Positions 27,939 through 38,482 of a stretch of DNA of 64,000 nt are shown piece after piece. Numbering within the stretch: position 1 is the stretch's first letter; every line of letters starts with the position of its first letter. This stretch comes from Dickeya poaceiphila (lineage in GTDB: Bacteria; Pseudomonadota; Gammaproteobacteria; Enterobacterales; Enterobacteriaceae), in the NCBI RefSeq assembly GCF_007858975.2, contig NZ_CP042220.2, positions 1,178,001 through 1,242,000 on the forward strand. Reading direction: 5' to 3'. The notes beneath the pieces are model-generated. The model did not search any database. It saw only the letters and a list, made by a program, of their open reading frames with translations, and was not told the DNA's origin. The position numbers and the translations under genes were made by a program.

Positions 27939-28811
27939 TTAACGTAATGGCGTGCGTGTCTGAGCGTGAGCCATGTCGATGTAGATGTCACGCAGACGGC
28001 GAGTGATAGGTCCTGGTTTGCCGTCACCCACCTGACGACCATCGATTTTCACAACCGGCAGCACCAATGACGTGGCTGAGGTGATAAATATTTCCCGTGC
28101 CTGCCAGGCTTCTTCTGGCGTGAAGGGGCGCTCTTCTACTGAAATCTGTTGTTGTTCCGCCAATGCCAGCAGCGACTGACGAGTGATGCCGTGCAGGATA
28201 TCGTGGCTCAGCGGACGGGTAACTACGGTATCGTTTTCCAGCACGATGTAACCATTGCAGGAGGTGCCTTCGGTGATGAAACCGTTTTCGACTAACAGGG
28301 CATCGTCTGCGTGACGGGCATGTGCGTATTCTTTAGCCATACAGGCTGCCAATAAACTGACGGTTTTGATATCGCGGCGGTGCCAGCGGATATCTGGACA
28401 GGTGACCACTGACAACCCGGTTTCTGCTTTGGGATGAGCAATAATCGGGCGAGCCTGAGTGAACAGGACTAGCGTAGGTTTGACATCGGCTGATGGAAAG
28501 TAGAAATCGCGATCACCACCGTTGCCACGGCTGAGCTGAAGGTAAATCGAGCCTTCCTGCAGGGTGTTTTGTTCAATCAGTTGCCGGTGGATGGCTTTGA
28601 GGTCATCATTCGACACCGGTAGCGACAAAGAGAGTTCGCGGCAGGAGCGCTGTAGTCGCGCCAGATGGGCATCCAGATCGATCAGGCCGCCGTTAATAAC
28701 AGACGTCACTTCATATACGGCATCGGCAAACAGAAACCCGCGGTCGAACACTGAAATGGTGGCCTGGGATTCCGGCAGATAATGGCCATCAACATAAACT
28801 ATTCGCTGCAT
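27939..28811 (-). CDS. dat: D-amino-acid transaminase (class IV aminotransferase)
   Basis: PLP enzyme of 290 residues. The fold-type IV pattern is clear: VDGHYLPESQATISVFDRGFLFAD at the start, the PLP Lys in DIKTVSLL, then VENGFITEGTSCN and HGITRQSLLAL. It most resembles D-alanine/D-amino-acid transaminase, which interconverts D-amino and keto acids for peptidoglycan supply or D-amino acid breakdown; a branched-chain-type activity cannot be excluded. The start is ATG 28811, with AAGGAG 7 bases upstream; the open frame reaching 28982 has no site. It stands alone, on the other side of the tRNA from the NRPS cluster. Confidence 0.87.
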   Translation of the reverse strand: MQRIVYVDGHYLPESQATISVFDRGFLFADAVYEVTSVINGGLIDLDAHLARLQRSCRELSLSLPVSNDDLKAIHRQLIEQNTLQEGSIYLQLSRGNGGDRDFYFPSADVKPTLVLFTQARPIIAHPKAETGLSVVTCPDIRWHRRDIKTVSLLAACMAKEYAHARHADDALLVENGFITEGTSCNGYIVLENDTVVTRPLSHDILHGITRQSLLALAEQQQISVEERPFTPEEAWQAREIFITSATSLVLPVVKIDGRQVGDGKPGPITRRLRDIYIDMAHAQTRTPLR

Positions 28812-29227
28812 GACAACACTCCTTAATGATGTCGGACATAAAAACCATGTCACAGCGCCGTATTGATGAGATGCGACGGCTTCAGACATGCGGAGAAAAA
28901 ATTCAGGAATCAGACGGGCAGTTCTGCCGGCAGCAGTCAAAGGCATTAGGGGCAAAGCGTATCGCACGTCGTAATCGCGCATAAAGATACTGATTTCCCC
29001 GTGTGGGTGAAAGCGTGTTGCTACGGTCTTTCATAGGAAAACGATCTGTGAAGATACCGACAGTCATTACCCTTGAAAACCGACTGGCAAGGCGCAAAAC
29101 GATTGGTAAAAAATAATCAGTGCACTATCGACAGCACCAGCTAACTCCGATAGGGTGAATAACGGCCCGTTGCACAGGCCAGGCGTCGCTCGGACGGTCC
29201 GGGCGCTCACGTTATTCTGAGGATATT
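28812..29227. other. Divergent intergenic region dat / alaC
   Basis: 416 bp between two divergent transaminase genes; it must contain both promoters. I see no ORF with coding character and no strong operator palindrome. A CTATCG/CGATAG repeat near 29127-29152 is the only visible symmetry. Confidence 0.4.
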
Positions 29228-30439
29228 ATGGCTGATTCTAATTCCCCGCGCCGTTTTGCGCGCATTGATCGTCTCCCTCCTTATGTTTTTAATATTACCG
29301 CTGAATTAAAAATGGCTGCCCGTCGTCGGGGCGAGGACATTATTGATTTCAGCATGGGCAATCCAGATGGTCCCACACCGCCGCATATTGTCGAGAAGCT
29401 GTGTACGGTAGCCCAGCGTGAAGACACCCACGGTTATTCCACATCGCGCGGTATTCCCCGATTGCGCCGGGCGATTTCCCGTTGGTATGCCGATAGATAT
29501 CAGGTAGAGATTGACCCGGAAAACGAAGCGATTGTCACCATTGGTTCGAAAGAGGGGCTGGCGCATTTGATGCTGGCGACACTTGATCACGGTGACACGG
29601 TGTTAGTGCCTAATCCCAGTTATCCTATCCACATCTATGGTGCGGTGATTGCCGGCGCGCAGGTGCGTTCGGTGCCGTTGATCGACGGCGTTGATTTCTT
29701 CAACGAGCTGGAGCGGGCGATCCGCGAGAGCATTCCAAAACCGAAGATGATGATTCTGGGTTTTCCATCAAACCCGACTGCACAGTGTGTCGAGCTGGAT
29801 TTTTTCGAGCGCGTCGTAGCGCTGGCTAAGCAGTATGGCGTGTTGGTGGTCCATGATCTGGCATATGCCGATATCGTCTACGATGGCTGGAAAGCACCGT
29901 CGATCATGCAGGTTCCCGGTGCTAAAGAGATCGCAGTAGAGTTCTTTACGCTGTCCAAGAGCTACAACATGGCGGGCTGGCGTATTGGCTTTATGGTGGG
30001 TAACCCGGAATTGGTGAGCGCACTGGCGCGCATCAAAAGTTATCACGACTATGGTACGTTCACGCCGTTGCAGGTAGCGGCGATTGCGGCACTGGAAGGT
30101 GATCAGCAGTGTGTGCGCGATATTGCCGAGCAGTATCGCCAGCGCCGTAATGTCCTGGTGCGAGGGCTGCATGAAGCTGGCTGGCTGGTGGATGAGCCGA
30201 AGGCGTCAATGTACGTGTGGGCGAAAATTCCGGATGCCTATGCACACTTGGGGTCGCTGGAGTTCGCAAAGCGTCTGTTGGCGGAGGCGAAAGTCTGTGT
30301 CTCTCCCGGTATTGGCTTTGGCGATTACGGCGACACGCATGTGCGTTTTGCATTGATCGAAAATCAGGACCGTATTCGTCAGGCGGTACGCGGTATCAAA
30401 GCCATGTTTCGGGCTGATGGCGTGTTATCTGGCAAATAA
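29228..30439 (+). CDS. alaC: Glutamate-pyruvate (alanine) aminotransferase
   Basis: Class I PLP aminotransferase of 403 residues, very close to enteric AlaC (YfdZ). It has NPDGPTPPHIV near the start, FPSNPTAQCVE, HDLAYADIVYDGW and the PLP Lys in TLSKSYNMAGWRIGF, with the cofactor-phosphate/substrate Arg in HVRFALIEN near the C-terminus. It makes alanine from pyruvate with glutamate as donor. GAGG lies 6 bases before the ATG. In E. coli alaC is, as I recall, next to and convergent with ypdK; here the out genes lie between them. Confidence 0.92.
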   Translation: MADSNSPRRFARIDRLPPYVFNITAELKMAARRRGEDIIDFSMGNPDGPTPPHIVEKLCTVAQREDTHGYSTSRGIPRLRRAISRWYADRYQVEIDPENEAIVTIGSKEGLAHLMLATLDHGDTVLVPNPSYPIHIYGAVIAGAQVRSVPLIDGVDFFNELERAIRESIPKPKMMILGFPSNPTAQCVELDFFERVVALAKQYGVLVVHDLAYADIVYDGWKAPSIMQVPGAKEIAVEFFTLSKSYNMAGWRIGFMVGNPELVSALARIKSYHDYGTFTPLQVAAIAALEGDQQCVRDIAEQYRQRRNVLVRGLHEAGWLVDEPKASMYVWAKIPDAYAHLGSLEFAKRLLAEAKVCVSPGIGFGDYGDTHVRFALIENQDRIRQAVRGIKAMFRADGVLSGK

Positions 30440-30522
30440 TAGCCAATAGGTTCTAATAGAATAGGCTCTAAGTCTTCCGGGTAGACGGGGAGTCATGTTT
30501 TTCTGATAGTGTGATCACGCTG

Positions 30523-30552
30523 CCCTTTGTCGCTACTTGTGGCGACAAAGGG
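30523..30552. repeat. Perfect inverted repeat between alaC and outS
   Basis: CCCTTTGTCGC and GCGACAAAGGG form an uninterrupted 11-bp stem with an 8-base loop, 84 bp after alaC and 75 bp before the outS start. There is no T-run. It may be an alaC 3'-end hairpin or a leader structure/operator of outS. Confidence 0.5.
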
Positions 30553-30626
30553 ATAATGCTTTGCTAAAAGGGTGCCCAGGTTGGGCCTTCCATAGATGGA
30601 ACTTAATCAATAAGAAGAGTCGATTC

Positions 30627-31031
30627 ATGCATTTATCTTCATTAAACGTCGTTCTTTTGGGTGTCTGTTGCCTGAGTCTGTCGGCCTGTCAGACGTCAGC
30701 GCCGGTGAAAAATACCACTTCCTCCCGCAGCACCACCAGCGTGCCGGTCAATGAACAACTCAACCAGTTGGCATCATTAGTTGCGGCCAGCAAATATCTT
30801 CGGATGCAGTGTGAGCGCAGCGATTTGCCGGATGACAGCGTCATGCTGAAAACGGCGGTGAAGGTGGCTGCGCAAAAAGGCTGGGACACGACGCGTTATC
30901 AGTCGTTACCGCAATTGAGTGAGAATCTGTATCAGGGGTTGTTGAAGGATGGCACGCCCAGGAATTCACAATGCTCCTCGTTCAACCGCTCCATGACGCC
31001 GTTTCTTGACACTATGCGCGCCGTTCGCTGA
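30627..31031 (+). CDS. outS: Type II secretion pilotin lipoprotein OutS
   Basis: Lipoprotein precursor of 134 residues. The signal peptide ends in the lipobox LSAC with acylated Cys21. The mature part has the small helical GspS-type pilotin sequence with two further Cys residues (CERSDLPDD and QCSSFN). OutS binds the C-terminal end of the secretin OutD, protects it and guides it to the outer membrane. The start is ATG 30627, with AGAAGAG upstream; the longer frame to 30537 would bury the signal peptide. The gene is separate from, and converges on, outB. Confidence 0.92.
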   Translation: MHLSSLNVVLLGVCCLSLSACQTSAPVKNTTSSRSTTSVPVNEQLNQLASLVAASKYLRMQCERSDLPDDSVMLKTAVKVAAQKGWDTTRYQSLPQLSENLYQGLLKDGTPRNSQCSSFNRSMTPFLDTMRAVR

Positions 31032-31070
31032 GATGGCCATTCACTGAATGGTCGTTCACTGAGAGATGGA

Positions 31071-31107
31071 AGCAACTGCATATCTGGCAGTTGCTGTATT
31101 ACTTTTT
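31071..31107 (+). terminator. outS terminator
   Basis: AGCAACTGC/GCAGTTGCT stem (9 bp, 7-base loop) followed by GTATTACTTTTT, 39 bp after the outS stop. Its T-run overlaps the last codons of the convergent outB. Confidence 0.65.
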
Positions 31108-31734
31108 CGTGGTTATGACGGTTTTTTCTGGTTTGGCGGTAGTTTTTGGCATATTCCCTTCTACGACACCGGTTCCCGGTTTTCCACCTGGCCAATCCTG
31201 TAATGAATCAAGAATGAACGGCTCACCATTGAAGCTGAAGATCACCATATCCTGTTCAATCTGCTCGATCACCAGCCCCTGATACGGGCTATCTCCTTCC
31301 TGATAACGCTCACCGTTCAGTGTGACGCTGCGTTTGTCTGGTGTGGACGTATAGACATGTGCGCTAAAGGCGATATAGGGCAGTTCGCCGGATTTGGCTT
31401 TTTGCCAGCCTGACGGCGCTTTTTGCGACTTTTCTATTGCGACGGCGATATCTGATGATGCCGCTGCGGCTTCCTGGCTTTCCGTGAGTGTCTTAGTTGC
31501 CGGTGGAGCCGTCATGTTGATGGGTTTTTCGTGTGCCGCAGTTGTCGTCGTTACAGGAGTGGGTGGCGAAGCGGCAATCGCATCGACAGGAGCGGGAGGA
31601 GAACTGACATCTGCCCAATGTTGATGAGCAAGCCAGCCCAGCGAAAACAGCAGCAGTGCGTAGACAGCCAGCACATGACCGGGAATACGGTAACCTGCCT
31701 GAGACGATAATGACACTTGCGGTGTATTTTTCAC
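31099..31734 (-). CDS. outB: Type II secretion accessory protein OutB (GspB)
   Basis: Inner-membrane protein of 211 residues with one membrane segment near 20-37 (VLAVYALLLFSLGWLAH), a Pro/Thr/Ala-rich linker (about 45-100) and a periplasmic GspB-type domain (about 110-190: LPYIAFSAHVYTSTPDKRSV ending near GEPFIL). In Dickeya OutB is known to contact the secretin OutD and help its assembly or function. The charged N-terminus and the TonB-like linker would let it span the periplasm. It is on the strand opposite to outS and to outC-O. Confidence 0.9.
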   Translation of the reverse strand: MKNTPQVSLSSQAGYRIPGHVLAVYALLLFSLGWLAHQHWADVSSPPAPVDAIAASPPTPVTTTTAAHEKPINMTAPPATKTLTESQEAAAASSDIAVAIEKSQKAPSGWQKAKSGELPYIAFSAHVYTSTPDKRSVTLNGERYQEGDSPYQGLVIEQIEQDMVIFSFNGEPFILDSLQDWPGGKPGTGVVEGNMPKTTAKPEKTVITTKK

Positions 31735-31944
31735 GTTTTACCTCAAACGTTATGCAATCTGACGCTTTTTGTGAACACACCCTGGCGCGAATGCCTTATT
31801 CTTCAGGGAATGATAAAGGAATAATCAATGTATTATCCCATTTATGTGACCTGAATGTCATTTCGGCGATGTTTTATTACGATGATCACTAATACCAGTA
31901 AAAGTTTGAGGCTGGTCGCAAAAAAAAATCCTGAAACGTGTGTT

Positions 31945-31963
31945 AATGAAACAGTGTTTTACT
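31945..31963. promoter_or_regulatory. Putative KdgR operator upstream of outC
   Basis: AATGAAACAGTGTTTTACT resembles the KdgR box (AATGAAAC...GTTTCATT), with a full left half and a partly degenerate right half. KdgR represses pectinase and out genes until pectin breakdown products appear. Assigned by eye. Confidence 0.5.
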
Positions 31964-32317
31964 ATCATGTCATTGCTGTTTCGTTTTGTTGATTTCACCG
32001 GATGGACGACAGTGGCGCAGACAATGCAGATAATGAACCCGTGGCGAAGTAACTAATAACACTTGCTGATTACTGTGTGGTTATGAACGGTTAATGTGTC
32101 CACAGCTCAGATTGCTATCGTCCTTATCTTCAGCATCGATAACCGGGTGTCAAAATAAAAGGATGACGCCACCCTGGGATGCGCGTGTCGGCAATATTAC
32201 GTATTCAATGTGTTGCAAGGTTATTTTATTTTCTGCGTTATTAGGTAATATTTAGCTGCTTAATGGAATGAGTGCGTGAAAGTGTAAATAATGTTCGATT
32301 TTATGCGGCGTAGAATA

Positions 32318-32470
32318 TATACCCTAAATAATTCGAGTTGCAGGACAACACGCTCGCATGTTGAACAACGCAACGCGTTGGCCCGTTAGGGCAAGGTTCA
32401 TTAGAGCCTTGTCACGCGGCAACGGGGTAATAAAGCCAACGCACCTGCAACTTGAAGTATGATGGGTATA
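32318..32470. repeat. Palindromic repeat element, copy 2
   Basis: 153 bp bounded by TATACCCTAAATAATTCGAG on the left and the complement of TATACCCATCATACTTCAAG on the right; both ends continue into TTGCAG. It is the same family as 21462-21657 but in the opposite orientation. Non-coding; it lies about 290 bp before outC. Confidence 0.75.
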
Positions 32471-32763
32471 GGCCTGTTCCTGATTCAGCGACAGACGAGC
32501 GTTATCGGTTACATAGGGCGCGGTTATCCAGAGAACAGGAAAAAATAATAATTTCAAACCGGAATAATTACCTTGCCATTCACCCAGGTTATCCTGAGTT
32601 CGATTGCTGGGCGATTTATATAGCTGGTACCACATCAATACGGCATAAATGCAGAAGGTACGGTTTTTAGACAAGGGTTTCTTCAAAAATCGTGCCGTAT
32701 GGCCCTTATTCCACGTTACGAAGTGACAAGGATAATCGGCGAACACAAGGGAAATGTTTGCAG

Positions 32764-33582
32764 ATGAGTATCTCGAAACTGCCACCGTTATCGCCGTCTG
32801 TTATCAGACGGATTTTATTTTATCTGCTGATGCTGCTCTTTTGTCAGCAATTGGCCATGATTTTCTGGCGTATTGGTTTACCGAACAGTACACCGGTTGC
32901 CAGTGTGCAGATCATCCCGGCGCAGGCTAAGCAGCAACCAGTCACCCTGAATGACTTCACGTTATTCGGCGTTTCTCCCGAAAAAAGCAAAGCGGGTACG
33001 CTGGATGCGTCGCAAATGGGCAATTTACCACCTTCTACGCTGAATCTTTCCCTCACCGGTGTCATGGCCGGCAGTGATGCTTCGCGTTCTATTGCCATCA
33101 TCAGCCAGGGTGGTGAGCAGTTTAGCCGTGGCGTGAATGAAGAGGTTCCCGGTTATAACGCCCGGATTGTGTCGATCCAGCCAGATAAAGTCGTGCTGCA
33201 GTATCAGGGGCGTTATGAAGTGTTGGGATTATACGGTCAGGAAGAAACCAATCCGGACGGCGTAGTCGGTGCTCAGGTCACTGAGCAACTTCAGCAACGC
33301 GCTTCTACCGCCATGAGCGATTATGTCTCTTTCTCCCCGGCTATGAACGGCAGCAAGTTGCAAGGGTATCGGTTGAGTCCGGGACCGAAAAGCGATTCGT
33401 TCTACCGCGTCGGGCTTCAGGATAATGATATGGCTGTTGCCCTAAACGGGTTGGATTTGCGTGACGAGGAACAAGCTAAAAAAGCCATGGAGCGTATGGC
33501 GGATGTGCATAACTTTACCCTGACGGTGGAACGCGATGGTCAGCGTCAGGATATTTATATGGAATTAGGTGGAGACGAGTAA
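32764..33582 (+). CDS. outC: Type II secretion inner-membrane protein OutC
   Basis: 272 residues, the known OutC size. A short cytoplasmic N-terminus is followed by one membrane segment ([20 protein letters not shown], about 14-33), a Pro-rich linker, the homology region (about 60-160, [11 protein letters not shown] to VLGLYG) and a C-terminal PDZ domain (about 200-272, [19 protein letters not shown]). OutC links the inner-membrane platform to the secretin and contributes to substrate choice. The start is ATG 32764 behind AAGGGAAA; the frame opening at 32692 has no site. First gene of the outC-O operon. Confidence 0.93.
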
Positions 33583-33583
33583 C

Positions 33584-35728
33584 GTGTTTAGCAAAGGAAT
33601 AAAAAAAAGCTGGGGGTGGCTGGGGTTAACCGTTCTCCTGCTTGGTTCGCCGTGTGGCTGGGCCGCTGAGTTTTCAGCCAGTTTTAAAGGAACCGATATT
33701 CAGGAATTCATCAATACAGTCAGCAAAAACCTGAACAAAACGGTGATTATTGATCCGACGGTTCGCGGCACCATCAGCGTACGCAGCTATGACATGATGA
33801 ACGAAGATCAGTACTACCAGTTCTTCCTTAGCGTGCTGGATGTCTATGGCTTTTCTGTGGTGCCGATGGATAACGGCGTATTGAAAGTCATCCGTTCCAA
33901 AGATGCTAAATCGTCTTCCATTCCGCTTGCCAATAACGAACGGCCTGGCATCGGCGATGAATTGGTCACCAGAGTCGTGCCGCTCAATAATGTGGCGGCA
34001 CGTGATCTGGCGCCATTGCTGCGGCAACTCAACGATAACGCCGGCGCCGGTACTGTCGTGCATTATGAACCGTCCAACGTGTTGTTGATGACCGGGCGTG
34101 CTGCGGTGATCAAACGGCTGGTGGATATTGTCAATACCGTGGATAAAACCGGTGATCGTGAAATGATTACCGTCCCGTTAACCTATGCGTCGGCAGAAGA
34201 TGTTGCCAAGCTGGTGAACGATCTCAGCAAGAGCGATGAGAAAAACGCGTTGCCCAGCACTATGCTGGCCAACGTGGTGGCGGATAGCCGCACCAACTCG
34301 GTGGTGGTGAGCGGTGAAGAAAATGCCCGCCAGCGCGCAGTAGAAATGATCCGCCAGTTAGATCGCAAGCAAGTGGTGCAGGGCGGCACCAAAGTTATCT
34401 ATCTCAAATATGCCAAGGCGTTGGATCTGATAGACGTACTGGCCGGTAATGGAACCAGCGGCAGCCGTAATTCATCATCGACGAATTCATCACATTCCCC
34501 TTCCTCTTCTGCTTCGCGTTCGGGCAACAATTCAAACAGCAGTGGTAACGTGAGTTCGTCTAACAGTGCTTATGGCAGCTCGTCCTCGTCGTCCAGTTCC
34601 AGTATGGGATTTGGGTCTGCGTTTGGCTCAACCAGCAGCTCAGGTGGCCGCACGATTATGATTCAGGGTAAAGAAGTGACGGTTCGCGCCCATGATCAAA
34701 CCAATTCGCTGATTATCACTGCGCCGCCCGATATCATGCGCGACCTGGAGCAAGTGATCAATCAACTGGACATTCGTCGTCCGCAGGTGCTGGTGGAGGC
34801 AATCATTGCTGAAATTCAGGATGCAGATGGCCTGAATCTGGGGATTCAGTGGGCCAACAATCGCGCCGGAATGACCCAATTCACCAATACCGGTATCCCG
34901 GTTTCAACGGCAGTGATCGGAACCGAACAGTTCCGCAGAGATGGCTCGTTGACAACAGACTATGCCAATGCGATCAGTAACTTCAATGGTATTACAGCCG
35001 GCTTTTATCGTGGCAATTGGGCCATGTTGATGACGGCGCTATCCAGCAACAGTAAAAATGATGTGCTGGCGACGCCAAGTATTGTGACGCTGGATAACAT
35101 GGAAGCGACCTTCAATGTGGGCCAGGAAGTGCCAGTCTTGACCGGCTCGCAAACCACGGTTGGTTCAGGAAACAACATTTTTAATACTGTCGAACGTAAG
35201 ACCGTCGGCATCAAACTGCGCGTCAAACCGCAGATTAACGAAGGCGATTCGGTGTTGCTGCAAATTGAGCAGGAAGTGTCCAGCGTGGCAGACAGCAATA
35301 GCAGCGCCAACAGTTCACTGGGTGTGACCTTTAATACCCGAACGGTGAATAACGCAGTTATGGTGAGCAATGGCGAGACGGTCGTGGTGGGCGGGTTGCT
35401 TGATAAAACCACCGATGAAAATAACAGCAAAGTGCCTTTATTGGGCGATATTCCGGTGCTGGGCAATTTGTTCCGTTCGAAGAGCCAGAGCGTGAAAAAA
35501 CGCAATCTGATGCTGTTTTTACGACCGACCATCATCCGCGACCCGAAACAATTCCAGGATGCATCGATCAGTAAATACCGCAGTTTTAACAACGAACAGC
35601 AACAGCAGCGCGGTGAAGGCAGCGGCGTGCTGGATAGCAACACGGTGCGCTTACCCGGTGGCAACACCTACACCTTCCGACAGGTGCAGTCATCCATCGC
35701 CGCGTTTTATCAACCGGAGGGGCGATGA
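33584..35728 (+). CDS. outD: Type II secretin OutD
   Basis: Outer-membrane secretin precursor of 714 residues. The signal peptide ends at CGWAA, followed by N0-N3 ring domains (about 30-345, with [18 protein letters not shown] and [15 protein letters not shown]) and the secretin barrel (about 380-640, with VPVLTGSQT and the V-GGLLDK motif). The C-terminal S region after about 660 is where the OutS pilotin binds. GTG 33584 is one base after the outC stop, with GGTGGAG 9 bases upstream; the GTG at 33569 lies within outC and lacks a site. A Ser/Asn/Gly-rich insert (about 290-355) lies in the N3 area. Confidence 0.95.
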   Translation: MFSKGIKKSWGWLGLTVLLLGSPCGWAAEFSASFKGTDIQEFINTVSKNLNKTVIIDPTVRGTISVRSYDMMNEDQYYQFFLSVLDVYGFSVVPMDNGVLKVIRSKDAKSSSIPLANNERPGIGDELVTRVVPLNNVAARDLAPLLRQLNDNAGAGTVVHYEPSNVLLMTGRAAVIKRLVDIVNTVDKTGDREMITVPLTYASAEDVAKLVNDLSKSDEKNALPSTMLANVVADSRTNSVVVSGEENARQRAVEMIRQLDRKQVVQGGTKVIYLKYAKALDLIDVLAGNGTSGSRNSSSTNSSHSPSSSASRSGNNSNSSGNVSSSNSAYGSSSSSSSSSMGFGSAFGSTSSSGGRTIMIQGKEVTVRAHDQTNSLIITAPPDIMRDLEQVINQLDIRRPQVLVEAIIAEIQDADGLNLGIQWANNRAGMTQFTNTGIPVSTAVIGTEQFRRDGSLTTDYANAISNFNGITAGFYRGNWAMLMTALSSNSKNDVLATPSIVTLDNMEATFNVGQEVPVLTGSQTTVGSGNNIFNTVERKTVGIKLRVKPQINEGDSVLLQIEQEVSSVADSNSSANSSLGVTFNTRTVNNAVMVSNGETVVVGGLLDKTTDENNSKVPLLGDIPVLGNLFRSKSQSVKKRNLMLFLRPTIIRDPKQFQDASISKYRSFNNEQQQQRGEGSGVLDSNTVRLPGGNTYTFRQVQSSIAAFYQPEGR

Positions 35729-37221
35729 GCGCTCAGCCCGCCCACACGCCTGACTTGCGACCTGTATTGCCGTTTGCGTTTGCCCGTGCACAGCAAATTC
35801 TGTTGCTGCAAGATGAGTCGGCGACAGTTGCAGAGGCGGTTTGTGTACCCGGCACCTCGGCACTGGCGTTACTAGAGGCTCGCCGGGTCGCCGGGGTAGC
35901 GTTGGTGGTCAGTCAGGTCAGCCCGGAAGAGTTTGAGCGGCAACTGGTGATGCGTTATCAGCGTGATTCAGAAGAAGCACGCCGCCTGATGGAAGACATC
36001 GGCAACGATATCGATTTCTACACGCTGGCCGAAGAACTGCCGGACAGCGACGATTTGCTGGATGCCGACGATGATGCGCCGATAATTCGGCTTATCAACG
36101 CCATGCTCACCGAAGCTATCAAGCACAAAGCATCCGATATCCATATCGAAACTTTTGAGCGCCACCTGTTGATTCGGTTTCGTATTGATGGCGTGCTACG
36201 GGAAATTTTGCGGCCACAACGCCAACTGGCGTCGCTGCTGGTATCCCGTATCAAAGTGATGGCGAAGCTGGATATTGCCGAAAAGCGCGTCCCGCAGGAT
36301 GGACGTATGGCGCTGCGCATCGGTGGCCGAGCCATTGATGTACGTGTCTCGACCCTGCCATCCAACTATGGCGAGCGCGTGGTGCTGCGTCTGCTTGATA
36401 AAAACAGCGTCCGACTGGATTTGGAGACGCTGGGGATGGCTGAACACAATCGCCGCCAGTTGGATACGCTCATCCACCGTCCACACGGCATTATTCTGGT
36501 GACCGGTCCTACCGGTTCGGGGAAAAGCACCACCCTGTACGCGGCACTGAGCCGCCTCAATTCCGCCGAACGCAATATCATGACGGTGGAAGATCCTATT
36601 GAATATGAACTGGACGGTATCGGGCAGACTCAGGTCAACCCCAAGGTAGACATGACGTTCGCTCGTGGTTTGCGCGCTATTTTGCGTCAGGACCCGGACG
36701 TGGTGCTGGTAGGGGAAATCCGTGACGGCGAAACGGCACAAATCGCGGTGCAGGCGTCGTTGACCGGTCATTTGGTGTTATCCACATTGCATACCAATAG
36801 CGCGCTGGGCGCGTTGTCCCGCTTGCAGGATATGGGCGTTGAGCCGTTTCTGCTGTCCACGTCACTGCTGGGGGTGCTGGCACAGCGGCTGGTGCGCACA
36901 TTGTGCCCGTCATGCCGCCAGCCTTATAGCGTCAACGACGAACAGGCGCAACAGACCGGTCTGGCGGTGGGAACCACGCTCTATCATCCCGGTGGTTGCG
37001 AACAATGCGGTTATAGCGGTTATCGTGGCCGTACCGGCATTCATGAGCTGTTGTTGATCGACGATACGGTGCGTACCGCTATTCATCGTGGTGAAAGTGA
37101 ACTGGCTATCGCTCGGATGCTGGGCGACACGCGAGTCTCGATTCGTCAGGATGGGCTGGACAAGGTACTGGCGGGCGTTACCTCCTGGGAAGAGGTGGTA
37201 CGTGTAACGAAAGAGGAATGA
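35725..37221 (+). CDS. outE: Type II secretion ATPase OutE
   Basis: Cytoplasmic AAA+-like secretion ATPase of 498 residues that powers pseudopilus assembly. The N-terminal domain binds OutL. The Walker [11 protein letters not shown] lies near 260, an Asp box in [16 protein letters not shown], Walker B near [15 protein letters not shown] and a His box in [12 protein letters not shown]. The tetracysteine zinc motif (CPSC ... CEQC) near 394-430 is complete. The start overlaps the outD stop (ATGA). Confidence 0.96.
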   Translation: MSAQPAHTPDLRPVLPFAFARAQQILLLQDESATVAEAVCVPGTSALALLEARRVAGVALVVSQVSPEEFERQLVMRYQRDSEEARRLMEDIGNDIDFYTLAEELPDSDDLLDADDDAPIIRLINAMLTEAIKHKASDIHIETFERHLLIRFRIDGVLREILRPQRQLASLLVSRIKVMAKLDIAEKRVPQDGRMALRIGGRAIDVRVSTLPSNYGERVVLRLLDKNSVRLDLETLGMAEHNRRQLDTLIHRPHGIILVTGPTGSGKSTTLYAALSRLNSAERNIMTVEDPIEYELDGIGQTQVNPKVDMTFARGLRAILRQDPDVVLVGEIRDGETAQIAVQASLTGHLVLSTLHTNSALGALSRLQDMGVEPFLLSTSLLGVLAQRLVRTLCPSCRQPYSVNDEQAQQTGLAVGTTLYHPGGCEQCGYSGYRGRTGIHELLLIDDTVRTAIHRGESELAIARMLGDTRVSIRQDGLDKVLAGVTSWEEVVRVTKEE

Positions 37222-37222
37222 C

Positions 37223-38449
37223 ATGGCGCTGTTCCAGTATCAGGCATTGAACGCTCAGGGAAAGAAAAGTCAGGGAATGCAGGAGGCGGACTCTGCCCGT
37301 CACGCGCGTCAACTGCTGCGTGAAAAAGGGCTGGTGCCGGTCAAAATTGAGGAACAGCGTGGCGAGGCGGCTCCCCGCAGCGGTTTTTCCCTGTCGCTAC
37401 GCCGTTCGCATCGTATCAGCGCCAGCGATCTGGCGCTGCTGACCCGTCAGTTGGCGACGCTGGTGGCGGCGGCATTGCCGCTGGAAGAGGCGCTGGATGC
37501 GGTGGCTAAGCAGAGCGAAAAACCGAAGCTGAGCGCGCTGATGGCAGCGGTGCGCGCCAAAGTGGTGGAAGGGCATTCGCTGGCTGAAGCGATGGGCAAT
37601 TTCCCCGGCAGTTTTGAGCGGCTGTATTGCGCCATGGTGGCGGCGGGCGAAGCATCCGGTCATCTGGATGCGGTGCTGAACCGGCTGGCGGATTACACCG
37701 AACAGCGCCAGCAGATGCGCAGTCGTATTCAGCAGGCGATGATTTATCCCTGTGTGCTGACGCTGGTGGCGATTTCGGTGGTGTCCATCCTGCTGTCTGC
37801 CGTGGTCCCCAAAGTAGTCGAGCAGTTTATCCACATGAAACAGGCGCTGCCGCTCTCCACCCGGCTGCTGATGGGCGCCAGCGATGCGGTAAGGGCCTAT
37901 GGACCCTGGGTGGTTTTAGCGCTGGTGCTGGCGGTAATGGGATGTCGTGTGTTATTGCGTCAGGAAAAACACCGTCTTGTCTTCCACCGGCGTTTATTGT
38001 TCCTTCCTGTGATCGGGCGTGTGGCGCGGGGCCTCAATACCGCCCGTTATGCCCGAACCCTGAGCATTCTTAATTCCAGCGCCGTACCGCTGTTGCAGGC
38101 GATGCGTATCAGCGGTGATGTGCTGACCAACGATTACGCCCGCTTCCGGCTGGGGCAGGCGACCGATGCGGTGCGTGAAGGGGTGAGCCTGCACAAGGCG
38201 CTGGAGCAGACATCGCTGTTCCCGCCGATGATGCGCCATATGATCGCCAGCGGTGAACGCAGCGGTGAGCTGGATGGCATGTTGACCCGCGCGGCGGATA
38301 ACCAGGACCGCGAATTCAGCGCCCAAATGACGCTGGCTCTGGGCTTGTTCGAGCCACTGCTGGTGGTCAGCATGGCTGGCATTGTGCTGTTTATTGTGCT
38401 GGCTATCCTCCAGCCGATTCTGCAGTTGAATACCCTGATGAGTATGTAG
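37223..38449 (+). CDS. outF: Type II secretion platform protein OutF
   Basis: Polytopic inner-membrane protein of 408 residues from the GspF/PilC family. It has two related cytoplasmic helical domains (about 70-170 and 275-370, each with the [21 protein letters not shown] type pattern) and three membrane segments near 173, 225 and 380. It forms the platform at which OutE drives the pseudopilus. It starts one base after the outE stop. Confidence 0.95.
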   Translation: MALFQYQALNAQGKKSQGMQEADSARHARQLLREKGLVPVKIEEQRGEAAPRSGFSLSLRRSHRISASDLALLTRQLATLVAAALPLEEALDAVAKQSEKPKLSALMAAVRAKVVEGHSLAEAMGNFPGSFERLYCAMVAAGEASGHLDAVLNRLADYTEQRQQMRSRIQQAMIYPCVLTLVAISVVSILLSAVVPKVVEQFIHMKQALPLSTRLLMGASDAVRAYGPWVVLALVLAVMGCRVLLRQEKHRLVFHRRLLFLPVIGRVARGLNTARYARTLSILNSSAVPLLQAMRISGDVLTNDYARFRLGQATDAVREGVSLHKALEQTSLFPPMMRHMIASGERSGELDGMLTRAADNQDREFSAQMTLALGLFEPLLVVSMAGIVLFIVLAILQPILQLNTLMSM

Positions 38450-38482
38450 TGAAAATTGATACGTTAATGAGGTAAGGAAAAC

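Larger units (their letters stand above)
31735..32763. promoter_or_regulatory. Long outB-outC regulatory region
   Basis: About 1.03 kb, AT-rich and without a convincing gene. It should carry the outB promoter (leftward) and the outC operon promoter (rightward). I see a KdgR-like operator (31945-31963) and a 153-bp palindromic element (32318-32470), listed separately. The literature describes a small outT upstream of outC; I could not find a frame with a ribosome site and coding character, and the 72-codon frame at 32452-32670 begins inside the repeat. Confidence 0.5.

Noticed and set aside
27939..28811. D-amino-acid transaminase as the missing transaminase of the bacA-bacB pathway
   Set aside because: It lies beyond the tRNA boundary, has its own terminator and normal base composition; a BacF-type class I enzyme would be expected instead.
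32452..32670. 72-codon frame as candidate outT
   Set aside because: It begins inside the terminal repeat of a palindromic element, lacks a ribosome site and resembles nothing I know.
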